From positions 1 to 49,543 of the forward strand of contig JBGGME010000285.1 of NCBI GenBank assembly GCA_041288195.1: a DNA stretch of 49,543 bases. The letters are read 5' to 3'. A program made the translations under genes and the position numbers. Each line of letters starts with the position of its first letter. Position 1 is the stretch's first letter. Below are positions 33,488-42,053 of the stretch, piece by piece. Source of the stretch: AWTP1-13 sp041288195 (GTDB lineage: Bacteria > Pseudomonadota > Alphaproteobacteria > Rhizobiales > Hyphomicrobiaceae). The notes beneath the pieces are model-generated. The model had not been told where the DNA came from and ran no database searches. It saw only the letters and a program-made list of their open reading frames with translations.

Positions 33488-34507
33488 TCAATCGCCGGGA
33501 AGGCCGTGGACGTTGTCGAAGAACGCGTCCTTCCAACTCGCCAGCTTGTTCTTCAGCAGTCCGGAACGCACCATGTGGTCGGAATAGGCCATGACCCCGG
33601 TGGGCGCCGGCGTGAAGTAGAGCATCTTCTCGTCGCCGATGATGCCATGGATGGTGTCCAAGCCCAGCTTCGAGGGCTCGCGGCGCATGAACAGCTCCGC
33701 TGCCGCGCGCGTATCCTTGCGGATGATGTCCATGGCTTCGGACAGGGCCGCAAACGTGGCGAGGTACAGCTTGGGCGATTCCCGGCGCCAGCGCTCGGCG
33801 GAGTAGGCGACGATCAGCGTGTGACGGCGGCCGATCACGTCATAGGAGCTGAACAGGGTGCGCACGCGCGGATCGGCCAGCTCCATCTGGATGAAGGGCA
33901 CTGTCGTGGCGTGGGTCTTGAAGTTGCCGCCCCCCGAAAGCAGGCCAATGACGCCGTCGGGGTGCGAAATGCCGACCGCCAGCGCGTCGAGCTTCTCGCG
34001 GTTGTCCCAGCCGAAGGCCGCGGCCGCGGCCATCTGCAGGATGACGGCATGCTGCGTGCCTCTGCCTGCCGTCATGGCAATGCGGTCCGTCTCCTGGAAG
34101 TCCTTGACCGACTGGATGCGCGGGTCCGTCGTATTGAAGTAGATCGGGCTGTCGGCGATGGCCATCATGCCCTTGACCGTATTCGACCCCACGGTCTTGT
34201 CCCGCAGGTTGAGCAGGACCGTGAGGCCGGCCATGGCGACGTCGATGCTGCCCGAGATGATCGCATCGTTGACGGCAGCGCCGCTCGCCAGGCGCACCAC
34301 CTCGATCGTGACGTCGCCCTCCCCTATCGCCTTGGCATGCTTCTCGATCAGCTTGAGCTCGAGGGCAACGTGCAGGGGCAGGTACGACAGCCCGAACTGC
34401 TGGGCTATCCGCACCTTGCCTTGTGCCTGGGCTTGGGCAGCCCCGAGGCAGGCGAGGGCGAGCACCGCCAGGAAACAGCCAAATCTTCTCGCAGTACGCG
34501 GGTACAC
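33488..34507 (-). CDS. NMT1/SsuA-type ABC transporter substrate-binding protein
   Basis: The 339-residue protein has a signal peptide (about 1-29, ending AQAQA) and a two-lobed NMT1/SsuA receptor pattern: RIAQQFGLSYLPLHVALELK, ASGAAVNDAIISGSIDVAMAG, DRIAMTAGRGTQHAVIL. Such receptors bind thiamine precursors, alkyl sulfonates, taurine or aromatic acids. The GTG start at 34507 has GGGAGGAGA right upstream. No permease or ATPase gene adjoins, so it must work with a transporter encoded elsewhere. It sits between a beta-lactamase-fold hydrolase and a gamma-glutamyltransferase-like protein in the same direction. Confidence 0.88.
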   Translation of the reverse strand: MYPRTARRFGCFLAVLALACLGAAQAQAQGKVRIAQQFGLSYLPLHVALELKLIEKHAKAIGEGDVTIEVVRLASGAAVNDAIISGSIDVAMAGLTVLLNLRDKTVGSNTVKGMMAIADSPIYFNTTDPRIQSVKDFQETDRIAMTAGRGTQHAVILQMAAAAAFGWDNREKLDALAVGISHPDGVIGLLSGGGNFKTHATTVPFIQMELADPRVRTLFSSYDVIGRRHTLIVAYSAERWRRESPKLYLATFAALSEAMDIIRKDTRAAAELFMRREPSKLGLDTIHGIIGDEKMLYFTPAPTGVMAYSDHMVRSGLLKNKLASWKDAFFDNVHGLPGD

Positions 34508-34539
34508 GCTCTCCTCCCATCAGCTCGTCGGTCGCAGTG

Positions 34540-35445
34540 TCACATCAGCTTGTCCAAGGCAGGGGACGCGATCGGAATCTCGATGCCGTCCTCGCCGAAG
34601 AAGATGGTGCCGTCGAACACGCGCCCGATCTCTGCAATGGCCCGCTCGCGCGCTCCCGGCTTGTCGAACTGCTCGGTGATGTGGGTGAGGACCAGGTTCT
34701 TGACGCGCGCCCGCGACGCGAGGTGCGCCAGCTCCATGTGCCCCATGCAGGAATCCGCAAAATCGGCGCTGAGCTCCGTGCCGGAGATGTGGTGGCACAT
34801 GTGGATCAGGACGTCGGCGCCGCGCGCGAAGTCCTCCATCTCCGGGATCGGCCCGCTGTCGCCGGAGTAGACGAGCGTGCGCCCCGCATGCCGCAGCCGG
34901 AAGGCGAACGTCGTCAGGTAGGGCTGGAAGTGGCGCGCATTGCCGACCTCGAGCGACCACTCGCCTTCTTTCACCACGTCGCCGAGCTTCAGCTCGGTGA
35001 TGCGCGGATTGGGCCGCTGCCGTGGCAGCATGCCGCCGCGCGCTTCATAGATCGAGAGGCTGCAGCCATGGCTCGTGCGCGCAACGAGGTCCGCCTGGTA
35101 GACTCCGTCGTTGCCGAACAGCTGCTCGGTCATGCGCGCGAGCGGCGGGGGTCCATAAACCCTGAGCTCGGGAACCTTGCCTGCACCCTGGTCCCAGCGC
35201 GTGAGCACGAGGCGGGCATAGTCGCCGCAATGGTCGTAGTGCAGGTGCGTGAAGAAGAGATGTGTGACGCGTGTGGCGGCAATGCCGAGCTCGAGCAGCC
35301 TGTGGTGTGCGCCGAAGCCGTGATCCAGGACGATGACGTCGCTGCCGATCTCCACCACGTAACCGGAGCACATTCTCCGCAACGAAGGCGTCGGTGTCCC
35401 AGTCCCAAGCAGCCGAACTCTCACGCAGGGCTCCGTCGTTCGCAT
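34540..35445 (-). CDS. Beta-lactamase-fold metallo-hydrolase (RNase Z / arylsulfatase-like)
   Basis: The 301-residue protein has the metal site H67-L-H69-Y-D71-H72 (FTHLHYDHCGD), D196 in YSGDSGP, H218/H219 in MCHHISG and H255 in VLTHITEQF, all as in the RNase Z/arylsulfatase branch of the fold. The start is the ATG at 35445 (MRTTEPCVRV); the frame extends upstream to 36141 but that part is Arg-rich and lies opposite the rlpA-like gene. It is the first gene of a leftward group with the solute receptor (32 bases on) and the gamma-glutamyltransferase-like protein. Small ester or cyclic substrates are likely; no exact role is assigned. Confidence 0.88.
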   Translation of the reverse strand: MRTTEPCVRVRLLGTGTPTPSLRRMCSGYVVEIGSDVIVLDHGFGAHHRLLELGIAATRVTHLFFTHLHYDHCGDYARLVLTRWDQGAGKVPELRVYGPPPLARMTEQLFGNDGVYQADLVARTSHGCSLSIYEARGGMLPRQRPNPRITELKLGDVVKEGEWSLEVGNARHFQPYLTTFAFRLRHAGRTLVYSGDSGPIPEMEDFARGADVLIHMCHHISGTELSADFADSCMGHMELAHLASRARVKNLVLTHITEQFDKPGARERAIAEIGRVFDGTIFFGEDGIEIPIASPALDKLM

Positions 35446-35793
35446 CTTATTCCAAGGCAATGGCACTGCTGCGTCAAGCGTGCAGCTACCACGGCAAGAA
35501 TGCGACGCTAGGTGTGCGGCAAGCTCGTGCGGTTTCCCGCCCGAATGAGGAAGTGCTGCGATTCCGGGCACATGGGCCACGCCCAATGCCGCGGGGAGCT
35601 CGATGTGGCGCGTTGCTGAGCGGCGGTAAGCGCCTGCATCCGCGCGATTCGCAGAGTTGGTTGACCGTGACTCCACCGTTAACGCGATCCTAACGGGGGC
35701 GTGGCAATTTGCGCACCGGTCGAAATGCCTCGGAAACTCCAGGTTGCCCTCATCGACGGGCTTGTCGGGGGTCGCGAGGGGGCGGGTTCTGTC
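35446..35793. other. Divergent intergenic region with a possible CtrA-type box and promoter
   Basis: No gene is supported in these 348 bases between the divergent hydrolase and rlpA-like genes. TTGACC at 35661-35666 may be a -35 element. TTAA-N7-CTAA at 35679-35693 differs by one base from the CtrA consensus TTAA-N7-TTAA. Confidence 0.4.
35661..35693 (+). promoter_or_regulatory. Possible promoter and CtrA-like box for rlpA-dacC
   Basis: A TTGACC -35-like hexamer is followed 12 bases later by TTAACGCGATCCTAA, which fits TTAA-N7-TTAA with a single mismatch. CtrA controls division and cell-wall genes in many alphaproteobacteria. The match is short and could arise by chance, but TTAA words are rare in this GC-rich sequence. 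Confidence 0.3.
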
Positions 35794-36432
35794 ATGCGTT
35801 TGCCGTCGCGGCCGGCCACGGTCGCCAGTCTCGGGCTTCTCAGCGCCGCGCTTCTCGGTGCCGCCTGCTCGCGGGACACTCCCAAGGAAACCGCTAGCAT
35901 CGAGCGGCGCGCAAATGTGCCCGCGAGCCCGCGCGTCGTGGGCTTTGGCCAGCGCATTCCAAAAGGCGGCGGGGTCTACAAGGTTGGCGACCCCTATCAG
36001 GTCGATGGCCAGTGGCACACTCCGCGCGATCAGCCGGGCTACGACCGCTCCGGTATCGCCTCCTACTACGCGCACGACTTCCACGGTCGACGCACCTCCA
36101 ACGGCGAGATCTTCGACATGTGGGCGCTGTCGGCCGCGCATCCGACCCTGCCGCTACCCTCCTATGTCTACGTCACCAACCTCGAGAACAGCCGCACCCT
36201 GCTGCTGCGGGTCAACGACCGCGGCCCCTACGTCAACAACCGGCTGATCGACGTGTCGCGTGCCGCAGCCCGCTACCTGGGGATCGAGAATCGCGGCACG
36301 GCGCGGGTGCGCGTGCGCTACGCGGGCCGGGCGCCGCTCAGCGGCGACGACCGCCACGAGCAGCGATTCCTCGCGAGCCAATCGTGGTTCCGCGTGGCCT
36401 TATCGCATCCGCCGGCCTCCGACAGTCGCTGA
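35794..36432 (+). CDS. rlpA: RlpA-like double-psi beta-barrel lipoprotein
   Basis: From the ATG at 35794 the protein has 212 residues and a lipoprotein signal with lipobox LGAAC (Cys25). The RlpA double-psi beta-barrel covers about 87-175: GIASYYAHDFHGRRTSNGE, FDMWALSAAHPTLPLPSYV, LRVNDRGPYVNNRLIDVS. The conserved D-R-G-P-Y and A-H-P segments are intact. Family members are septal lytic transglycosylases acting on denuded glycan strands. There is no C-terminal SPOR domain, so septal targeting would need another route. The D-Ala-D-Ala carboxypeptidase gene follows by 72 bases. A longer start at 35701 is less likely because it would bury the signal. Confidence 0.85.
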   Translation: MRLPSRPATVASLGLLSAALLGAACSRDTPKETASIERRANVPASPRVVGFGQRIPKGGGVYKVGDPYQVDGQWHTPRDQPGYDRSGIASYYAHDFHGRRTSNGEIFDMWALSAAHPTLPLPSYVYVTNLENSRTLLLRVNDRGPYVNNRLIDVSRAAARYLGIENRGTARVRVRYAGRAPLSGDDRHEQRFLASQSWFRVALSHPPASDSR

Positions 36433-36504
36433 AGGGCGGCGGCAGCGTTGACTTGAACGGCCCCGCGAACCGATATTCGCGTTGGATATTGGGCTCTGCA
36501 ACCC

Positions 36505-37722
36505 GTGGTCGAACCGATGCCTGCATTCGCCTTCTCTCAGCCCCGACGGGCATTGCTGTGTGGCCTTGTCGCGGCCACCGCGGCCTTGGTGCTGTTGTCG
36601 AGCGTGGCCCGCCCGGCCCAGGAGAAGTCGAGCGGCGATATCACGGTCAAGGCCCCCCAGGCCCTGCTCATGGACGCCGAGTCGGGCGGCGTCATGTACC
36701 AGCGCAACGGCGACGAGCTGATGTACCCGGCCAGCATGAGCAAGCTCATGACGCTGGCGGTCGTGTTCAAGGCGCTGAAGGCCGGCGAGATCAGCCCTCA
36801 GGACGAGTTCTTCATGAGCGAGTTCGCCTGGCGCAAGGGCGGCGCTCCCTCGGGAACCTCGGCGATGTTCGTCCCCGTCGGCACGAAGGCGACGGTCGAG
36901 GATCTGATCAAAGGCATCATCGTGCAGTCGGGCAACGATGCCGCCATCTCGGTCGCCGAGAACATGGGCGGCAACGAGAGCGTGTTCGCCCAGAGCATGA
37001 CGGAGGAGGCGCGGCGTCTCGGCCTCAAGAAGTCGGTGTTCAAGAACGCCACGGGGCTGTTCCACCCCGAGCACCAGATGACCGCGCGCGACCTGGCCAT
37101 CCTGGCGCGCCACCTCATCAAGACCTATCCCGAGTATTACCCCATCTTCTCGCAACGGGAGTTTCTCTACCGCAAGCACAAGTTCTTCAACCGCAATCCG
37201 CTGCTGGGCCTCGTCGACGGCGTCGACGGCCTCAAGACCGGGCATATCAAGGAGGCTGGATACGGCATCGTTGCCTCGGCGAAGCAGGGCGACCGGCGCC
37301 TGATCGTTGTCGTGAACGGCCTCGCCACCGCGGAGGAGCGCCGGGAGGACGCGCGCAAGCTTCTGGACTGGGGCTTCAAGAACTTTTCCGAGGCGCGGCT
37401 CTACGACGCCGGCGAGGTGGTCGGCCATGCCCGTGTATGGGGCGGCACGCGCATGTACCTGCCGCTGGTCGGAGAGGGCGACATCAATATCTGGCTGCCG
37501 CGCAACCCCGCGGGCCAGAAGCTCAGGGGACACATCGTCTACCAGTGGCCGCTCAAGACGCCGCTGAAAAAGGGCGATCAGGTCGCCATGCTGCGCGTGA
37601 CGACCTCGGCCGACGCCATGAGCGAAGTGCCGCTCTACGCGGCCGAGGACGTGGAGCCCGCGGGCCCGGTGCGGCGGGGGCTTGACTCCATCATCTGTTT
37701 GGCTACCCGCTGGCTGCCGTAG
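36505..37722 (+). CDS. dacC: D-alanyl-D-alanine carboxypeptidase (PBP5/6 class)
   Basis: The 405-residue protein has an N-terminal export segment (about 15-36) and the three serine-peptidase motifs: S77-M-S-K80 in YPASMSKLM, S142-G-N and K244-T-G in DGLKTGHIKEAGYG. A C-terminal beta domain (about 290-375) and an amphipathic end (GLDSIICLATRWL) for membrane anchoring complete the class C layout. It trims the terminal D-Ala from peptidoglycan stem peptides in the periplasm. Start GTG 36505 or ATG 36517 are both possible. It sits next to tmk, the usual place of dacC in this order. Confidence 0.92.
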   Translation: MVEPMPAFAFSQPRRALLCGLVAATAALVLLSSVARPAQEKSSGDITVKAPQALLMDAESGGVMYQRNGDELMYPASMSKLMTLAVVFKALKAGEISPQDEFFMSEFAWRKGGAPSGTSAMFVPVGTKATVEDLIKGIIVQSGNDAAISVAENMGGNESVFAQSMTEEARRLGLKKSVFKNATGLFHPEHQMTARDLAILARHLIKTYPEYYPIFSQREFLYRKHKFFNRNPLLGLVDGVDGLKTGHIKEAGYGIVASAKQGDRRLIVVVNGLATAEERREDARKLLDWGFKNFSEARLYDAGEVVGHARVWGGTRMYLPLVGEGDINIWLPRNPAGQKLRGHIVYQWPLKTPLKKGDQVAMLRVTTSADAMSEVPLYAAEDVEPAGPVRRGLDSIICLATRWLP

Positions 37723-37778
37723 CAGCGACGAGGAAGCGCCGGCCCGCATCTCAAGAGAGCGAGCGGTCGCGCTCGGCC

Positions 37779-38450
37779 ATGAGCACCGGAAAGACCACGG
37801 GCAGGTTCATCACCTTCGAGGGCGGCGAAGGCTCGGGCAAGTCCACGCAGGCCCAGCTGTTGGCCGATCGGCTGAGAGCGGCGGGCCGCGAGGTCGTGCT
37901 GACGCGCGAGCCTGGCGGCTCGCCTTTCGCCGAGCAGGTGCGCGCCCTGATCCTCGATACGGCGACGGCCTCGCATTCCCCGCTTTCGGAGGCGCTGCTG
38001 TTCTATGCGGCGCGCTCGGACCATCTCGATGCCACGATACGCCCGGCCCTGGCGACGGGGCGGTGGGTGATCTGCGACCGCTTCTCGGATTCGACACGCG
38101 TCTATCAGGGCGTCGCCGGCGGGCTCGCGCCGGCGATACTCGATCGGCTCGAAGGCATGGTGGTCGCTCAGACGAGCCCCAACCTGACGTTCATCCTCGA
38201 CCTGCCGGCGCAGGCTGGCTTGGCGCGTGCCGCGAGCCGGCGGAGCGGCGGAGCGGATGCGGCCGTGCTGCCGGATGCCTATGAGAAGCGCGACGTTGCC
38301 TACCACGAGCGGCTTCGGGCGGGCTACATGGCGGTCGCGAAGGCCGAGCCGCACCGCTGTGTTCTCATAGATGGCGCGCAGCGGCCGGACGGCATCGCGG
38401 CGCTGGTCTGGGCCGAAGTCAATCAGCGGCTCCTGACGGGTGCTCCCTGA
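37779..38450 (+). CDS. tmk: Thymidylate kinase
   Basis: The 223-residue protein phosphorylates dTMP to dTDP with ATP. It has the P-loop GGEGSGKST (15-23), the DRF/DRY-type motif in ICDRFSDSTRVYQG and TREPGGSPFAEQVR, which binds dTMP. The LID-type region is EKRDVAYHERLRAGY. The ATG at 37779 is 56 bases past dacC. The stop overlaps the start of holB (TGATG), so both are coupled. Confidence 0.95.
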   Translation: MSTGKTTGRFITFEGGEGSGKSTQAQLLADRLRAAGREVVLTREPGGSPFAEQVRALILDTATASHSPLSEALLFYAARSDHLDATIRPALATGRWVICDRFSDSTRVYQGVAGGLAPAILDRLEGMVVAQTSPNLTFILDLPAQAGLARAASRRSGGADAAVLPDAYEKRDVAYHERLRAGYMAVAKAEPHRCVLIDGAQRPDGIAALVWAEVNQRLLTGAP

Positions 38451-39571
38451 TGGCGCGCGCACCCGCCATGGTCGAGGCCGAGGAGCTGCCCGAGGCCGAT
38501 CGCCTCGAGGGCTTTCCGCATCCGCGCCAGACGCTGGCCCTGATCGGTCACGCCGACGTCGAGCGCGAGATGGCCGAGGCCTTCGGTGGCGGCCGCATGC
38601 ATCACGCCTGGCTGATCACGGGCCGCGAGGGCATCGGCAAGGCGACGCTGGCCTACCGCCTCGCCCGTCACGTGCTGGCCCGGCCTCAGGAGCGCGACGC
38701 CGCCGGGAAGAGCCTCGAGGTCGGCGCGGAGACGACGGCGGCGCGGCAGGTGCTGGCGCTGTCGCATCCGGGTCTCCTGGTGCTGCGCCGGCCCTGGGAC
38801 CCGCGCGCCAAGCGCTTCGCGGCCAGCATCCTGATCGACGAGGTGAGGCGCCTCAGGTCCTTCCTCGGGCATACCGCCGGCGATGGGGCTTGGCGCGTGG
38901 TGATCGTGGATGCGGCCGACGAGCTCAACATCAATGCCGCCAATGCGCTGTTGAAATCGCTGGAGGAGCCGCCGACCCGAGCGATGTTTCTGCTGATCGC
39001 GTCCGAGCCGAGCAAGCTGCTGCCGACTATCCGCTCGCGGTGCCGCCGGCTCGACCTGCAGCCGCTGGCGCCCGAGGACCTCCGTCGCGCTTGTGACGCG
39101 GCGCTCGCGGCGGCAGAGAAGGAGCCGCCTGCGCTCGACCAGTGGCCGCTGCTCGAGCGCTTGGCCGAAGGCAGCGTGCGGCGAGCCCTGCAACTCGCCA
39201 GCGGTGGCGGCATCGAACTCTACGCGCGCATCGAGGCGATTTTCGCCGCGCTTCCCAGGGTCGACTGGCCCGCTGCCCACACGCTCTCCGACCAGCTCGC
39301 GCTCGCGGCCCAGGAGCAGCGCTTCGATGCCTTCTACAACCTGCTGCTGGACCTGATGGCGCGGCTCATCCGCGTGCGCGCCACCGCACAGAGCGAAGCG
39401 CCGGAGTTTGCGCTGGCCGAGAAGCTGATCCCGGAAGCGAAGCTCTCCGCCTGGGCGGCTCTGTGGGAAGCCGTGCTGCGCGAGCGCGAGGACGCCGTGC
39501 TTCTCAATCTCGACCGCAAGGCCCTGATCGTCGGCACGCTCGCGCGACTGGAGGTGCTGGCGCGTGCCTGA
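38450..39571 (+). CDS. holB: DNA polymerase III subunit delta prime
   Basis: The 373-residue protein is the clamp-loader delta prime subunit: Walker-like ITGREGIGKATLAYRLAR (57-73), DAADELNINAANALLKSLEE, the sensor IASEPSKLLPTIRSRCRRLDL, and a helical C-terminal collar domain. As in other delta prime proteins the P-loop is degenerate. It loads the sliding clamp with delta and tau/gamma. It begins within the tmk stop. In most alphaproteobacterial genomes metG follows; here a reversed gene lies between them. Confidence 0.93.
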   Translation: MARAPAMVEAEELPEADRLEGFPHPRQTLALIGHADVEREMAEAFGGGRMHHAWLITGREGIGKATLAYRLARHVLARPQERDAAGKSLEVGAETTAARQVLALSHPGLLVLRRPWDPRAKRFAASILIDEVRRLRSFLGHTAGDGAWRVVIVDAADELNINAANALLKSLEEPPTRAMFLLIASEPSKLLPTIRSRCRRLDLQPLAPEDLRRACDAALAAAEKEPPALDQWPLLERLAEGSVRRALQLASGGGIELYARIEAIFAALPRVDWPAAHTLSDQLALAAQEQRFDAFYNLLLDLMARLIRVRATAQSEAPEFALAEKLIPEAKLSAWAALWEAVLREREDAVLLNLDRKALIVGTLARLEVLARA

Positions 39572-39597
39572 GCGCGCCAAGCCACTGATTCACCCGA

Positions 39598-40131
39598 TCA
39601 GTCGCAGTAGTCCCAGTAGCCCCTGGACTGGTGGGGGTCTGCCCAGTACCAGCACAGATCGGGATCGGGACGCGGTGGCATCAGCCCGTACGCTGTTACG
39701 CCGATGATCGTGCCGAGCGCGATGCCGCCGATGATGCGGCCGTAGTAGGGGCGGTGCCCCCAGGCCCGGTAGTAGGCGCGCCGGGGCGGCCCGACGTGGC
39801 GATGGCTGTGCCCTGGTCCACGACGATAGGAGTCTCCGCGGCGATTGTCTCCCCGCCGGTAGGAATCAGGCCTGCCCGGTCCTGGTCCGGCATAGTTGTT
39901 GGGCTTGCCGGGTCCGGGGCCGGACGGTGCTGCCTTGCGCGGAGCATTCTTGGGCGGCGGTCCGGGATTGGGATTGGCGTAGCTGCCTTGGACCGGCTGC
40001 GGCTTGATGAGGATGTCGTCCGCCAGAGCCTTGCCGGAAGCCGGCTGCAGAGTGACGGCGGCGCGACCCGCCGAAGGTGCGAGCAGAAGAACTGCCATCC
40101 CCAGCAATGCAGTGATCTTTAGCGTGTTCAT
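39598..40131 (-). CDS. Secreted Gly/Pro/Arg-rich hypothetical protein
   Basis: The 177-residue protein has a signal peptide (about 1-24, ending GRA). The mature part is low-complexity, rich in Pro, Gly, Arg and Tyr (PGPPPKNAPRK, SYRRGDNRRGDSYRRG). Then follows a hydrophobic glycine zipper (YGRIIGGIALGTIIGVTAYG) and a C-terminal motif DLCWYWADPHQSRGYWDYC with two Cys. Glycine-zipper-plus-CWYW/YWDYC tails occur in small exported proteins of alphaproteobacteria. GGTGGGG precedes the ATG. It is oriented against its neighbours and splits the holB-metG pair. No function is known. Confidence 0.8.
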   Translation of the reverse strand: MNTLKITALLGMAVLLLAPSAGRAAVTLQPASGKALADDILIKPQPVQGSYANPNPGPPPKNAPRKAAPSGPGPGKPNNYAGPGPGRPDSYRRGDNRRGDSYRRGPGHSHRHVGPPRRAYYRAWGHRPYYGRIIGGIALGTIIGVTAYGLMPPRPDPDLCWYWADPHQSRGYWDYCD

Positions 40132-40275
40132 GCCCCACCTCGTCTATGCCTGGACACATAGCGACTTGAGTTTGGCAATCCTGAGACTTAACCGATGCCT
40201 GGGTCGATTGCCGCCATTATTGCCTGTGGCCATATGTGGCGTTCTGTGATACGTGAGCCGCCATGAAACCGGGCG

Positions 40276-40281
40276 TTGACA
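40276..40281 (+). promoter_or_regulatory. Possible -35 element upstream of metG
   Basis: TTGACA is a perfect sigma-70 -35 hexamer, 125 bases before the metG ATG. The -10 region expected at 40299-40304 (TGCGGA) is poor. The insertion of the reversed gene means metG needs its own promoter, which raises the likelihood. Confidence 0.3.
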
Positions 40282-40405
40282 GCTACCGACCTCGTTTGTG
40301 CGGAGTCGCCGTTCGGCTCCGTGCGCGAATGCGCTGACCCCCGCGCTCCAGAGCGAGCGCCCATTTCGCTTCCCCGATCAGCCATTCAAGACGGAATCCG
40401 CGACC

Positions 40406-42007
40406 ATGAGCGGGCGGCAGAAATTCTACATCACGACAGCGATATCCTACCCTAACGGCCCTCCGCACATCGGCCACGCCTACGAGGCCATCGCGACAGA
40501 CGCCATCGCTCGTTTCGAGCGGCTCGACGGCAAGGACGTGCTCTTCCTTACGGGCACCGACGAGCACGGCCTCAAGATGAAGCAGACGGCGACCAAGGAG
40601 GGCCTGAGCCCGCGCGCGCTAGCCGACCGCAACTCGGCTCGCTTCCGTGCCATGGCCGAGGCGCTTGCCATCTCCAACGACGACTTCATCCGCACCACCG
40701 AGGAGCGCCACTACCGCTCGTCGGAGGAGATCTGGCGACGCATGGAGAAGAACGGCGACATCTTCCTCGAGAAGTACGCCGGCTGGTACTCCGTCCGCGA
40801 CGAGGCCTACTACGCCGAGGACGAGACCAAGGTGGGAGCGGACGGCGTGCGCGTCGGACCGCAGGGCACGCCAGTGGACTGGACCGAGGAGGAGACCTAT
40901 TTCTTCCGGCTCTCGGCCTACCAGGACAGGTTGCTCGCCCACTACGAAAAGCACCCCGACTTCATCCTGCCCCCCGAGCGGCGCAACGAGGTTGTGAGCT
41001 TCGTCAAGCGTGGCCTCGAGGACCTCTCGGTATCGCGCACGACGCTCGACTGGGGCATCAAGGTGCCAGGTGCGCCGGACCACGTCATGTACGTGTGGGT
41101 CGACGCGCTCACCAACTACATCACGGCGGCGGGCTTTCCGGACGAGAAGGCCGAGCGCTGGCGCTATTGGCCGGCCGATGTGCACGTCATCGGCAAGGAC
41201 ATCGTGCGTTTCCACGCGGTCTACTGGCCGGCATTCCTGATGTCGGCGGGCGTGGAGGTTCCCAAGCGCGTGTTCGCGCACGGGTTCCTCTACAACCGCG
41301 GGGAGAAGATGTCGAAGTCGGTCGGCAACGTGGTCGATCCGTTCGACCTCGTGAAGGCTTACGGTGTCGACCCGGTGCGCTACTTCTTCCTGCGTGAGGT
41401 CGTGTTCGGCCAGGACGGCACCTACAGCCCGGAGGCGATCGCCACGCGGATCAACGCCGATCTCGCCAACGACTTGGGAAACCTGGCGCAGCGCTCGCTG
41501 TCGATGATCCACAAGAACTGCGACGGCAAGATCCCCGAGCCCGGACCCTTCACGGATGCCGACAAGGCGATCCTTGCGGCGGCCGACGGCATCTACGCCA
41601 AGGCGCGCGAGACCATGGACCGGCAGGCCATCAAGGCCTGGCTCGACGCCGTGTGGGGCGTGGTGGCCGACACCAACCGCTACTTCGCGGGCGAGGAGCC
41701 GTGGGCCAAGCGCAAGACCGATCCGGCACGCATGGGTACCATCCTCTACGTGACGGCCGAGGTGGTGCGGCAGGTGGCGATCCTGGCTGCTCCCGTCGTG
41801 CCGGCGGCAACGGACAGGCTGCTCGACGCGCTGGGGCAGGACGCCGGCGCGCGCACTTTCAAGGCACTGGGGGAGGCGGGGCGGCTGCGCCCCGGCATCG
41901 CCATCCCTCCGCCGGTCGGGGTGTTCCCGCGCTATGTGGAGCCCGAGGCCGACGCGGCGCCTGAAGCCAAGTCGCAGCCGAAACCGAAAAAGCCAACGAA
42001 GACGTGA
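40406..42007 (+). CDS. metG: Methionyl-tRNA synthetase
   Basis: The 533-residue protein charges tRNA-Met. It has the class I signatures HIGH (H21-IGH24 in NGPPHIGHAYEA) and K301-MSKS305 (EKMSKSVGN), the connective peptide with FLTGTDEHGLKMKQTA, and an anticodon-binding helical domain (IVRFHAVYWPAFLMSAGV, ... RINADLANDLGNLAQRSLSM). The C-terminus ends after about 530 residues with a Lys/Pro tail and lacks the separate EMAP-type tRNA-binding domain, as is usual for this branch. No zinc-knuckle Cys cluster is seen. The start at 40406 (MSGRQKFYIT) agrees with family N-termini. Confidence 0.96.
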   Translation: MSGRQKFYITTAISYPNGPPHIGHAYEAIATDAIARFERLDGKDVLFLTGTDEHGLKMKQTATKEGLSPRALADRNSARFRAMAEALAISNDDFIRTTEERHYRSSEEIWRRMEKNGDIFLEKYAGWYSVRDEAYYAEDETKVGADGVRVGPQGTPVDWTEEETYFFRLSAYQDRLLAHYEKHPDFILPPERRNEVVSFVKRGLEDLSVSRTTLDWGIKVPGAPDHVMYVWVDALTNYITAAGFPDEKAERWRYWPADVHVIGKDIVRFHAVYWPAFLMSAGVEVPKRVFAHGFLYNRGEKMSKSVGNVVDPFDLVKAYGVDPVRYFFLREVVFGQDGTYSPEAIATRINADLANDLGNLAQRSLSMIHKNCDGKIPEPGPFTDADKAILAAADGIYAKARETMDRQAIKAWLDAVWGVVADTNRYFAGEEPWAKRKTDPARMGTILYVTAEVVRQVAILAAPVVPAATDRLLDALGQDAGARTFKALGEAGRLRPGIAIPPPVGVFPRYVEPEADAAPEAKSQPKPKKPTKT

Positions 42008-42012
42008 CGAAA

Positions 42013-42045
42013 TCCCCTCTCCCCGTCCTCGCGGGGAGGGGGGAG
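42013..42045. repeat. GC-rich inverted repeat between metG and tatD
   Basis: CCCCTCTCCCCG and the following CGGGGAGGGGGG form an imperfect hairpin around TCCTCG. It lies between the metG stop and the tatD ATG and supplies the G-rich ribosome site (GGGGGGAG). Its form is that of a dispersed palindromic repeat. Confidence 0.5.
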
Positions 42046-42053
42046 AATGCCCC

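Noticed and set aside
34540..36141. Single 533-residue hydrolase reaching to 36141
   Set aside because: The added N-terminus lies opposite the rlpA-like gene and has no fold-like sequence; the ATG at 35445 begins right at the conserved MBL start.
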